Positions 1-7,503 of a stretch of DNA of 16,378 nucleotides are shown here, one piece after another (positions within the stretch are counted from its first letter, which is position 1; each line of letters opens with the position of its first letter). The DNA is from Clostridia bacterium (GTDB lineage: Bacteria > Bacillota > Clostridia > Oscillospirales > CAG-272): positions 1 to 16,378 of the forward strand of contig JAKSPR010000020.1 of the NCBI GenBank assembly GCA_024404655.1. The letters run 5' to 3'. The notes under the pieces are model-generated. The model did not search any database, was not told the origin of the DNA, and worked only from the letters and a program-made list of their open reading frames with translations. The translations under genes and the position numbers were made by a program.

Positions 1-1416
1 GGCGGCTATGGCATGTATTTCGATACTGCGCGCAATATTGAGGCGCACTGCGGCTACGCCAAGCGTCAGACCCGCGAAGCGGTCGCCGACAACACCATCA
101 TCGCCACATCCGAGGATCTGTACCGCAAGACGGGACTGCGTGAAACCACGGTCATGTCCGTGGAAATCCCCGTGGCAAAGGGCGTTGATATCTACGTTTT
201 TGAAGGGAAGACCATCACGGAAATCGTCTCTCAGTACAACATGCTTGCCGGCGGCGGGTGCGAGGTCCCGGAATGGGGTCTCGGTGTGCTCTACCGTGCT
301 TATGCAAAGAATACCGGCGATCAGATCATGGCGCTTTCCGATTATTTCCGCGCAAAAAAGCTGCCCATCGACATTCTGGGTCTGGAACCCGGCTGGCAGT
401 CCAACAGTTATTCCTGCTCCTATGTCTGGGACGGGGAGCGTTATCCCAATTACCGTGAAGTCGTTGCCCATCTGCTGAAAAACGGTTATCATGTCAATCT
501 CTGGGAGCATGCCTTTGTCAACGCCGCCTCTCCGATCTATGAAAAGCTGGACGGGCTCTGCGGCGACTATGAGGTGTGGAAGGGTCTGATCCCCGACTTC
601 GGTCTGGAAAAGGCGCGTGAAATCTTTGCCGCTCATCACAGGGACAATCTGGTCTCCATGGGCATCGACGGCTTCAAGCTGGATGAGTGCGACAACAGTG
701 ACTTCATCTATCACGACTGGAGTTTCCCCAACTGTACCGCCTTTCCCTCCGGCATGGACGGTGAGCAGTATCACAACATGTTCGGTGTGCTCTATATGCA
801 GACCATGCTGTCAGCGCTTGACGGAAAACCCACCCTCTCCGAGGTACGCAGTGCAGGAGCATTGTCTGCATCCTACCCGTTTGTTCTTTACAGTGACCTT
901 TACGATCACAAAGATTTCATCCGCGGCGTAGTCAACAGCGGTTTCTCCGGTATCCTCTGGACGCCCGAAGTCCGTGACGCTTCCTCCCGGAAGGACTTTA
1001 TCCGCCGTCTGCAGACCAATGTTTTCTCCGTGCAGTGCCTCATCAACGCATGGTACTGCGAAAAAGCGCCGTGGCTTGACTGGGACTGCGAAAAAGAAGT
1101 AAAAGAACTGCTTGAAATCCGTCATACCCTGATTCCCATGCTGAAAAAGGCATTTGAGGAATATCATGAAACCGGAAAAGCGCCTGTCCGTGCCCTGGTC
1201 TCCGACTATACCGCTGACACCGAAACCTACGCAATCGACGACGAATATATCTTCTGCGATGATCTGATCGTTGCGCCGCTGACGGCAGCCTCCGATACCC
1301 GCCGCGTCTATCTGCCTGCGGGCGAGTGGCGCGACTACTGGACAAAAGAACCCGTTGCCTCCGGCTGGTTCGAGGTCGAAACACAGAACATCCCCGTATT
1401 TGAGAAGATCGGATAA
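1..1416 (+). CDS. GH31-family glycosidase, 5' end outside window (partial)
   Basis: The reading frame is open from base 1, so the N-terminal beta-sandwich is mostly missing; 471 residues are visible. The likely role is hydrolysis of alpha-linked glycosides in the cytoplasm, typical of glycoside hydrolase family 31. The nucleophile motif is GFKLDECD, with the candidate nucleophile Asp at bases 682-684 (visible residue 228). A second region, YSDLYDHKDF, aligns with the family's WSGD acid/base segment; the candidate Asp is visible residue 299. It is followed by NSGFSG, matching the usual GLSG stretch. The C-terminal beta domain has the classic pattern of a YIFCDDLIVAPL stretch, then RRVYLPAGEWRDYW, and an ending near IPVFEK. 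The protein stops soon after that, so it is short at the C-terminus for GH31. The exact substrate (glucoside, xyloside or galactoside) cannot be read from this fragment. The next gene starts 5 bases after the stop, which suggests cotranscription. Confidence 0.88.
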   Translation, partial: GGYGMYFDTARNIEAHCGYAKRQTREAVADNTIIATSEDLYRKTGLRETTVMSVEIPVAKGVDIYVFEGKTITEIVSQYNMLAGGGCEVPEWGLGVLYRAYAKNTGDQIMALSDYFRAKKLPIDILGLEPGWQSNSYSCSYVWDGERYPNYREVVAHLLKNGYHVNLWEHAFVNAASPIYEKLDGLCGDYEVWKGLIPDFGLEKAREIFAAHHRDNLVSMGIDGFKLDECDNSDFIYHDWSFPNCTAFPSGMDGEQYHNMFGVLYMQTMLSALDGKPTLSEVRSAGALSASYPFVLYSDLYDHKDFIRGVVNSGFSGILWTPEVRDASSRKDFIRRLQTNVFSVQCLINAWYCEKAPWLDWDCEKEVKELLEIRHTLIPMLKKAFEEYHETGKAPVRALVSDYTADTETYAIDDEYIFCDDLIVAPLTAASDTRRVYLPAGEWRDYWTKEPVASGWFEVETQNIPVFEKIG

Positions 1417-1421
1417 TTTTC

Positions 1422-4094
1422 ATGACAAAGAAACTCGTCTGCGGCATTCTTGCCCATGTTGATGCCGGAAAAACAACGCTTTCGGAAGCGCTTTTATATC
1501 TCTGCGGCACCATCCGGAAACTCGGCCGCGTCGATCACAGAGATACCTACCTTGATACAGGCGCTCTGGAACGCGCCCGCGGCATCACCATTTTTTCAAA
1601 ACAGGCGGTCCTTCAGACCCCCGACACCACGATTTATCTCCTTGACACCCCCGGACACACGGATTTTTCCGCCGAGATGGAGCGGACGCTGGACGTGCTG
1701 GACTATGCGGTTCTGGTGTTGAGCGGCACCGACGGCGTACAGGTCCACACGGAGACCCTGTGGCGGCTTCTGCGCCATCATGGGATCCCCACGTTTATCT
1801 TCGTCAACAAAACCGATCTGCCGGGCAAGGACAGGCGGTCTCTCATGGAAGAGCTCCACGCCCGTCTTTCCCCGCTCTGCATGGACTTTTCCCTTGCCGA
1901 GCGCGACCGGGGCATGTTTGAAGAACAGACCGCCGTCTGCTCCGAGCAGATGATGGAAGAATATCTGGAAACAGGCACCATCAGTGCAAAGTCGATCACC
2001 GACACCATTGCCGCCCGTCAGGTCTTCCCCTGTTTCTTCGGATCCGCTCTTAAAATGGAAGGTGTCTCGGCATTTCTCAAAGCCTTTGAAACCTACACAA
2101 GAGAACCGCGATGGGAAGAAGAATTCTCCGCCCGGGTTTTCAAGATCGGACGTGATCCGCAGGGAAACCGGCTTTCCTATATGAAAATCACCGGCGGCAC
2201 TCTGAAAGTCAAAACGCTTCTCCACGCCCCCTGTGAACCGGAGGAATCCGGCTACTGGGAGGAAAAGATCGACCAGATCCGCATTTATTCCGGCGAAAAA
2301 TACCGTTCCTGCGACACAGCAGCCGCGGGGGACGTTATCGCCGTGACAGGACTGACCCACGTCATGCCGGGACACGGTCTCGGTACGGCGGCGGAAGGTT
2401 CCGCTCCGCAGCTGGAACCTGTTCTCTCCTATCGTCTGCTCTTGCCGCCGGAAATGCCGGTACAGCAGACCTACGCAAAGCTGGGACAGCTTGCGGAAGA
2501 AGATCCCCAACTGCATCTTTCCTGGGATCCTGTATTGAGAGAAATCCGCATCTCCTTAATGGGTGAGATCCAGATGGAGATTCTGACAAACACCATCGAA
2601 GAGCGATTCGGTTTCAAGCCGCAGTTCGACCAGGGACACATCGTCTACCGGGAAACCATATCGGCCGCTGTGGAATGTGCCGGGCATTTTGAGCCGCTGC
2701 GCCACTATGCCGAGGTACACCTTTTACTGGAACCCGGCGAACCGGGTTCCGGGGTGACCTTTGATTCCGTCTGCCCCGAAAACACCCTTGCCAAGAACTG
2801 GCAGAGGCTGATTCTTTCCCAGCTCGAGGAATCCCTCCCCTGCGGTGTTCTGACAGGCTTTCCGCTGACAGACCTGCGTGTCGTTCTGACCGGAGGCCGC
2901 GCCCACATCAAGCACACCGAAGGCGGCGATTTCCGGCAGGCTGCGACCCGTGCTCTCCGGCAGGGCTTGATGAAAGCAAGAGAGAACGGCACGGCGACGC
3001 TTCTGGAACCGTGGTACAATTTCCGCATGGTGCTGCCGCAGGACTGTGCGGGACATGCCATTGCCGATCTTCAGCGCATGACAGCGATCATCGGCCCCAT
3101 GGAAATGGAAGAAGAAACACAGATGACGGTCCTCACCGGCTGTGCACCTGTTTCCGAACTTCGTGCCTATCCAAGTGAAATACAAAGCTACACAAGAGGC
3201 CGCGGGCGGGTGACTTTATCCTTCCGAGGGTATGCGCCTTGTCACAATACGGAAGAAGTTGTCTCTGCCATCGGTTATGAGCCGGAGCGTGACACGCTCT
3301 GTCCCGCCGATTCCGTTTTCTGCTCACAGGGAGCAGGCGTTATTGTTCCCTGGCGGGAAGCGGACGATCACATGCACGTAGGAAGTGTATTCTCACCCAA
3401 AGCCGCCGAGATTCAGAGCGAAAAGAAGAAGCCGGGTTCCGGCATGACCTTCTCCTCCCGCTCCGGTCAAAGATCCGGCGTGTCCCATTCAAAGCCCTAT
3501 TCCTATGCGGATGCGATGGAGGAAGACCGGGAGTTAAAAGCCATCTTTGAGCGCACCTACGGTCCCATCTCCGCCCGTTCGATCTTCGTCCCGCCTCCCC
3601 CTGTCACGGAGCTGCATCCGACACGTGAGACCTACTTAAAAACCCTCGACCCGCAAAGGGATTATCTTCTGGTCGACGGCTACAACATCATCTTTGCTTG
3701 GGATGAACTGAAAGCGCTGGCAAGAGATTCCCTTGATCTTGCAAGACAGACGCTGATTCATATCCTTGCAAACTATCAGGGATTCAAAAAGTGCAATCTG
3801 ATTCTTGTCTTTGATGCGTGGCGCGTCAAGGACGGACACGGATCTGTTGAGCATCACGCGGGCATTTATGTCATTTATACCCGTTCCAAAGAGACAGCGG
3901 ACACCTACATTGAGAAAGTCACCTACGACATCGGGCGGGAGCACCGGGTCCGCGTTGCGACCTCGGACGCCATGGAACAGGTCATCGTCATGGGCCACGG
4001 TGCCGAACGGCTGTCGGCACGGAATTTCTATGATGAGGTCTGTGCGGTCAACGATGAAATCAAAGACCTGATGACGGAAATCAACAAACACTGA
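1422..4094 (+). CDS. EF-G/TetM-like translational GTPase fused to a C-terminal Rae1/YacP-like NYN ribonuclease domain
   Basis: This 890-residue protein has all GTPase motifs: AHVDAGKT (11-18), RGITI (53-57), DTPGH (75-79), NKTD (129-132) and GSAL (207-210). EF-G-like domains II-V follow; domain III starts near 332, domain IV spans about 420-528, and domain V starts at EPWYNF (529). A Ser/Gly/Lys-rich linker (about 640-745) contains ELKAIFERTYGPI. Residues 747-885 form a NYN nuclease domain very like Bacillus Rae1 (YacP): LLVDGYN (Asp752, Asn755), VFDAWRVK (Asp798), KETAD (Asp827) and ATSD (Asp849). TetM-type factors enter the ribosomal A site, and Rae1 cuts mRNA there, so a ribosome-linked nuclease is inferred. 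The TetM loop motif in domain IV is not conserved, which argues against tetracycline protection as the main role. There is no clear Shine-Dalgarno; the start lies 5 bases after the GH31 stop, so translational coupling is likely. Confidence 0.9.
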   Translation: MTKKLVCGILAHVDAGKTTLSEALLYLCGTIRKLGRVDHRDTYLDTGALERARGITIFSKQAVLQTPDTTIYLLDTPGHTDFSAEMERTLDVLDYAVLVLSGTDGVQVHTETLWRLLRHHGIPTFIFVNKTDLPGKDRRSLMEELHARLSPLCMDFSLAERDRGMFEEQTAVCSEQMMEEYLETGTISAKSITDTIAARQVFPCFFGSALKMEGVSAFLKAFETYTREPRWEEEFSARVFKIGRDPQGNRLSYMKITGGTLKVKTLLHAPCEPEESGYWEEKIDQIRIYSGEKYRSCDTAAAGDVIAVTGLTHVMPGHGLGTAAEGSAPQLEPVLSYRLLLPPEMPVQQTYAKLGQLAEEDPQLHLSWDPVLREIRISLMGEIQMEILTNTIEERFGFKPQFDQGHIVYRETISAAVECAGHFEPLRHYAEVHLLLEPGEPGSGVTFDSVCPENTLAKNWQRLILSQLEESLPCGVLTGFPLTDLRVVLTGGRAHIKHTEGGDFRQAATRALRQGLMKARENGTATLLEPWYNFRMVLPQDCAGHAIADLQRMTAIIGPMEMEEETQMTVLTGCAPVSELRAYPSEIQSYTRGRGRVTLSFRGYAPCHNTEEVVSAIGYEPERDTLCPADSVFCSQGAGVIVPWREADDHMHVGSVFSPKAAEIQSEKKKPGSGMTFSSRSGQRSGVSHSKPYSYADAMEEDRELKAIFERTYGPISARSIFVPPPPVTELHPTRETYLKTLDPQRDYLLVDGYNIIFAWDELKALARDSLDLARQTLIHILANYQGFKKCNLILVFDAWRVKDGHGSVEHHAGIYVIYTRSKETADTYIEKVTYDIGREHRVRVATSDAMEQVIVMGHGAERLSARNFYDEVCAVNDEIKDLMTEINKH

Positions 4095-4135
4095 CCGCAC
4101 ATGAGTATGTGCATACGCAGAGGAAGGACAATACC

Positions 4136-4855
4136 ATGGAAAAGCTGATCAACTATGAAAATCTGCATCTCTACTCCTATTCCAATGACAAGCTTGTTAA
4201 GCTCCCGCGCGCCGTTGCCGTGGAGTTCTCAGGACTTGGCACCACGCGCATGATCGGAGAACATCCGGAGCATGCGAAGCATCTTGCCGAAAACGGCATC
4301 ATCTATCTTGTGCCCTATCACAATCCATGGGCGTGGATGAACCGTCAGGCGTGTGCCTATGCCGATGAGATCATTGACGTGATCTTTGAAAAATACGGTC
4401 TTTCTGATGATACTCCCGTCATCTCCATGGGCGGCAGTATGGGCGGTCAGGGAGCACTGACCTATATGGTCTATGCAAAGCGCACGCCGAAGGCTTGCAT
4501 TGCCAACTGTCCCGTCTGCGACACGGTATTCCACTTTACCGAGCGTCCCGATCTGCCTCACACGTTTTACTCTGCGCTTTCCGGGGAAGCGGGAACCATG
4601 GATGATGCACTGCGGACGATTTCTCCCATTCATCTGGTAGAGAGAATGCCGAAAGAAGCAGATTATCATCTTTTTGCATGTACGGCTGACACGGCTGTCA
4701 ATATTGACATGCATGCAAGGCGGTTCGTTTCCGCTATGGCGGATGCGGGAATTTCTGTCACCCTTGATGTGATTCCCGACCGCGGTCACTGTGACCTTGG
4801 TGAGGATGGCTGGAAGCGGTATTATGACTGTATTTCCGACGCATGCGGAAACTGA
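4136..4855 (+). CDS. Alpha/beta hydrolase, prolyl-oligopeptidase/esterase type
   Basis: A 239-residue cytoplasmic serine hydrolase with no signal peptide. The nucleophile elbow is MGGSMGGQGA with Ser101. A late acidic residue in ADTAVNID (Asp185 or Asp191) and His218 in DRGHCDL complete a plausible Ser-Asp-His triad in the usual order. The central region carries the Gly-rich strand-turn-helix expected of the fold. The ATG at 4136 was chosen because AGGAAGGA (4121-4128) lies 7 bases upstream; an in-frame ATG at 4109 has no such site. It begins 41 bases after the GTPase-nuclease gene and ends just before a strong terminator, so it is probably the last gene of that transcription unit. The substrate is unknown; the neighbouring GH31 enzyme would fit deacylation of a sugar ester, but that is inference only. 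Confidence 0.85.
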   Translation: MEKLINYENLHLYSYSNDKLVKLPRAVAVEFSGLGTTRMIGEHPEHAKHLAENGIIYLVPYHNPWAWMNRQACAYADEIIDVIFEKYGLSDDTPVISMGGSMGGQGALTYMVYAKRTPKACIANCPVCDTVFHFTERPDLPHTFYSALSGEAGTMDDALRTISPIHLVERMPKEADYHLFACTADTAVNIDMHARRFVSAMADAGISVTLDVIPDRGHCDLGEDGWKRYYDCISDACGN

Positions 4856-4898
4856 ACAGCCGACATTCACAAACGGGAATTTCATGTTGTCATGAAAG

Positions 4899-4948
4899 CC
4901 GCTCCGAAAACAGGCTCGGTCTGTTTCCCGGAGCGGTTCTCTTTTTTT
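4899..4948 (+). terminator. Intrinsic terminator after the alpha/beta hydrolase
   Basis: A perfect 8-bp stem, CCGCTCCG (4899-4906) with CGGAGCGG (4929-4936), is extended inward by AAAACAG/CTGTTT pairing. It is followed by a T-rich tract ending in TTTTTTT (4942-4948). It separates the GH31-GTPase-hydrolase unit from the first sigma cassette. Confidence 0.9.
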
Positions 4949-4983
4949 GAAATGATTTTCCAGAATCATGTGACCATCGAAAG

Positions 4984-5038
4984 AAAAAATCCGATATACA
5001 GGGTGAAGGCCTTTATGATCAAATGAAGGAAAGGAGGT
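4984..5038 (+). promoter_or_regulatory. Leader block of sigma cassette 1, shared with cassette 2
   Basis: An A-rich run, then TATACAGGGTGAAGGCCTTT (4995-5014), then AAGGAGGT (5031-5038) leading to the TTG start. The same order (A-run, TATA, GGGTGA, AGGCCTTT, then AAAGGAGG) is seen at 6884-6936 before the second sigma gene. CCTTT (5010-5014) is complementary to AAAGG (5030-5034) in the ribosome binding site. The block may be an autoregulated ECF promoter or a translational control hairpin; the sequence does not decide between them. Confidence 0.45.
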
Positions 5039-5045
5039 CAGGGCT

Positions 5046-5606
5046 TTGGAAGACGAAACACTCATCCGTCTGTTTCTGGAGCGGAAAGAAGATGCTGTAC
5101 TGCGAACAGCGGAAAAATACGGCAGACGTCTGCGCTCACTTGCCTATGGGATCACCAAAGACAGACAGACCGCGGAAGAATGTGAAAACGACACTTATCT
5201 CGAAGCGTGGAACCGGATTCCTCCGGCGGAGCCAAAAAACTACTTCTATGCGTTTCTTGCGCGCATTGTGCGTGGGATCTCCATCGACCGGTGCCGTGCA
5301 CAGGCAAGTCTGAAACGCTCCGCGCTGATCGTGGAACTGACGGAGGAACTGGACAGTTGTCTGCCTGCGGGAGAAACTGCGGAAGAATTGCTGGACGCAA
5401 AACTGCTTGGAGAAGCTGTCAGCCGTTTCCTGCGGACACAGACAGCGGAAAAACAGGTGATCTTTCTCCGCAGATATTTTTATCTTGATTCGGTTAAGGA
5501 GATCAGCGGACGGCTTTCGATTGGTGAAAGCAAGGTCAAGATGGTCCTTTCCCGTCTTCGCCGTGACCTTCGGGAATATCTTGAGAAAGAGGGGTACACA
5601 CCATGA
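5046..5606 (+). CDS. ECF-type RNA polymerase sigma factor (cassette 1)
   Basis: A 186-residue sigma-70 family protein with region 2 near residues 10-75 (the AEECENDTYLEAWNRIPP core is typical of helix 2.2-2.4) and region 4 near 125-180, with a helix-turn-helix around VKEISGRLSIGESKVKMVLSRLRR. There is no region 1 or 3, as expected of extracytoplasmic-function sigma factors. The start is TTG at 5046, supported by AAGGAGGT 7 bases upstream and by colinearity with the second sigma gene, which begins MEDE in the same register and is also 186 residues. Its stop overlaps the next gene's ATG (ATGA, 5603-5606), the usual arrangement for a sigma factor and its membrane regulator. The signal and regulon are unknown. 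Confidence 0.92.
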   Translation: MEDETLIRLFLERKEDAVLRTAEKYGRRLRSLAYGITKDRQTAEECENDTYLEAWNRIPPAEPKNYFYAFLARIVRGISIDRCRAQASLKRSALIVELTEELDSCLPAGETAEELLDAKLLGEAVSRFLRTQTAEKQVIFLRRYFYLDSVKEISGRLSIGESKVKMVLSRLRRDLREYLEKEGYTP

Positions 5607-6757
5607 AAAAGACGACTTTTTTGGACGGCATCGGCTATGTCGACGGTGATCTGATCGAAAAGGCGGAATCTGATGGAAAAAGAAGCAGGAGAAACATCCT
5701 GCTGCGCTGGGGGTCTCTTGCGGCGTGTCTTTGTCTGATCACCGGGGCTGCGATTTTCATTCCGTCAGGATTGCGTAGGGCAGGTGATGATGTGATCGCC
5801 GAAGAACGCGCTGAGGACAAGGGGGCTTTGACGTCTGCCTTTCAGGCAGAGGCTCCGGCAGAGGCAGAAGAAATGCCGGAGGAGGGTATCATCACACAGG
5901 AAATCAACGTCACCCAACCGCCAACAGAAACCGCAGATATTGCGGGTGTGGAAGCTGATGAAGCTATTGTTCCCGATATTGATGTTGATATTGAACATGA
6001 AGATCTCCCGACGGATGAAACACGCACCGATAATGTGGTTCCGTCCACGGGCGTCGGTATTCCGTCGTCCGACGTTGAAGATGCCATCACGTTCTTCTGG
6101 CGGATGAAATTAAATGTCCGCGGCAGTTTATACTGGGCACTGGAAAAAGATCCCGATGCGGTCTACACGGTCGCGGCGGTCTACCGTCCGGTGACATCGG
6201 AGATCACGGATTTTGTCTTTGAAGGGAAAACGCTTGCGGACTGGGCAATCGCATCCTATGACGCAAAGCTTCTGCCCGATAAGATGATGCAGCTGCTCAA
6301 ATGCGGGGATGTGCTGAAATACGGGACGATGGTTTATGAGACCGGGGTTCCTCCCTACGGCGAAAAGTGGGACCGGAATCTTTATGAAGAACAGGTCGCC
6401 TTTTTCGGTGATCTGCTGGATCGGTATATCGTGGACGGAGAATTTCTGGAAGCCAAACTGAAAGAAGATATTGAAGCGGTCAAAGACGGGACATCCGCTG
6501 TTATGGCTGAAGCAGATGAGCAGTACCGGCGGGCATTCAATGCGTATCTTTGTACCTATATGCCCGGGGTCGTAAACGGTCCGCTTCTTGCATACGGTGT
6601 TCCGTGCTGGTGGTCGGAGGACACAAGCAACACGATATTCCTTGAGGTCAATGCAGAACAGCTGGAAAATCTGCCCCTTGACAATATCGGGTACTGGAGT
6701 TTCGGTCTGGCTGTGTCAGAAAACACAGGCGGTCAGAGCGATCCTGCGGATGACTGA
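5603..6757 (+). CDS. Single-pass membrane protein, likely anti-sigma factor for the upstream ECF sigma
   Basis: A 384-residue protein with a short cytoplasmic N-terminus (about 35 residues), one hydrophobic segment at about 36-54 (contains AACLCLITGAAIFI) and a large outside domain. The N-terminal stretch IGYVDGDLIEKA (10-21) lines up without gaps with IGEIDESYIEEA in the partner of the second sigma factor, so it may hold a sigma-contacting helix. Residues about 65-150 are rich in Glu, Asp, Pro and Thr and look disordered. The remaining outside region (about 155-375) is folded-looking but not assigned to a family. No zinc-binding HxxxCxxC motif is present, so it is not a ZAS-type anti-sigma. 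The assignment rests on the ATGA overlap and topology. A terminator follows. Confidence 0.75.
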   Translation: MKKTTFLDGIGYVDGDLIEKAESDGKRSRRNILLRWGSLAACLCLITGAAIFIPSGLRRAGDDVIAEERAEDKGALTSAFQAEAPAEAEEMPEEGIITQEINVTQPPTETADIAGVEADEAIVPDIDVDIEHEDLPTDETRTDNVVPSTGVGIPSSDVEDAITFFWRMKLNVRGSLYWALEKDPDAVYTVAAVYRPVTSEITDFVFEGKTLADWAIASYDAKLLPDKMMQLLKCGDVLKYGTMVYETGVPPYGEKWDRNLYEEQVAFFGDLLDRYIVDGEFLEAKLKEDIEAVKDGTSAVMAEADEQYRRAFNAYLCTYMPGVVNGPLLAYGVPCWWSEDTSNTIFLEVNAEQLENLPLDNIGYWSFGLAVSENTGGQSDPADD

Positions 6758-6776
6758 ACCCTCCCCGCAAAAAATG

Positions 6777-6816
6777 ATCTCCATCATCGGATCATTCCGG
6801 TGACGGAGATTTTTTT
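6777..6816 (+). terminator. Intrinsic terminator between the two sigma cassettes
   Basis: A 14-bp stem (6777-6790 with 6797-6810) has one mismatch and one G-U pair and a 6-base loop. It is followed by TTTTTT (6811-6816). It lies 20 bases after the stop of the first membrane protein, so cassette 2 needs its own promoter. Confidence 0.85.
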
Positions 6817-6847
6817 CGGATTTGTTCATACGTTTTCTCAAAAAGAA

Positions 6848-6856
6848 TGATATAAT
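6848..6856 (+). promoter_or_regulatory. Extended -10 promoter for sigma cassette 2
   Basis: TGATATAAT is a perfect extended -10 (TGn plus TATAAT) placed just after the terminator and about 87 bases before the second sigma start. No good -35 hexamer is found at 16-18 bases; TTGTTC at 6822 is too far. This could give basal expression by the housekeeping sigma factor. Confidence 0.5.
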
Positions 6857-6883
6857 TTTGATAAAGCCTGTAAGAAAACGAGG

Positions 6884-6936
6884 AAAACCCGGTGTATAGG
6901 GGTGAGAGGCCTTTCAGAAATACGACTAAAGGAGGG
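6884..6936 (+). promoter_or_regulatory. Leader block of sigma cassette 2, shared with cassette 1
   Basis: AAAACCC, then GTGTATAGGGGTGAGAGG leading into CCTTT (6910-6914), then AAAGGAGGG (6928-6936), 6 bases before the ATG. It matches the leader at 4984-5038 in order and spacing. CCTTT can pair with AAAGG (6928-6932) across a 13-base loop. See the cassette 1 entry for the two interpretations. Confidence 0.45.
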
Positions 6937-6942
6937 ACGAAT

Positions 6943-7503
6943 ATGGAAGACGAGCAGATCATCGGACTTTTTATGGAGCGGTCGGAAGACGCCATATCGG
7001 AGACCTCAAAGAAATACGGAAAATACTGTCACAGCATCGCATGGCGGATTCTGGAAAATGAGGAAGATGCAGAAGAATGTGTCAGTGACACCTATCTGCG
7101 GGTCTGGAATTCTATTCCACCGAAATGTCCCGACTGTCTGCGTACGTTTCTTGGCAAGATCGTGCGGAATCTGTCTCTTGACAGATGGGAAAAACGGTCT
7201 GCGGACAAGCGCGGGGGCGGAGCAGTGACGCTCATCCTCGATGAACTGGAAGAATGTATTCCCGCGGCAGATGATGCGGAAACGGCGGAAGAAGATATGG
7301 TGATAAAGGATATCCTCAACCGTTTTCTTGCGGAACTTCCCCAAAAGACACGGAAGATGTTTATCCGGCGGTACTGGTATATGAGCTCCGCAAAAGAAAT
7401 CGCAGCGGATCTCGGAGCTTCCGAGAGCATGGTGAATGTCACGCTGTTCCGTACCAGAGAAAAACTGAAAAAGATGTTTGAGAAAGAAGGTATCAGCCTA
7501 TGA
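6943..7503 (+). CDS. ECF-type RNA polymerase sigma factor (cassette 2)
   Basis: A 186-residue paralogue of the first sigma factor, identical in length and similar throughout: MEDE at the N-terminus, LFMERSEDA, KYGKY, AEECVSDTYLRVWNSIPP in region 2, and IRRYWY with a region 4 helix-turn-helix around AKEIAADLGASESMVN. ATG at 6943 is chosen over an in-frame GTG at 6892 because AAAGGAGGG sits 6 bases upstream and because the start then matches the paralogue. It overlaps the next gene by ATGA (7500-7503). The divergence between the two sigma factors in the DNA-contacting regions suggests they recognise different promoters; this is inference. Confidence 0.92.
   Translation: MEDEQIIGLFMERSEDAISETSKKYGKYCHSIAWRILENEEDAEECVSDTYLRVWNSIPPKCPDCLRTFLGKIVRNLSLDRWEKRSADKRGGGAVTLILDELEECIPAADDAETAEEDMVIKDILNRFLAELPQKTRKMFIRRYWYMSSAKEIAADLGASESMVNVTLFRTREKLKKMFEKEGISL

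Noticed and set aside
1596..2516. Antisense open frame of 306 residues opposite the GTPase domain
   Set aside because: The plus strand encodes clear GTPase motifs through the whole stretch; the minus frame is a codon-bias shadow.
1422..4094. Tetracycline resistance gene (tetM/tetW type)
   Set aside because: Overall similarity is to the EF-G/TetM superfamily, but the domain IV loop motif is different and a nuclease domain is fused on, so a resistance call is not supported.
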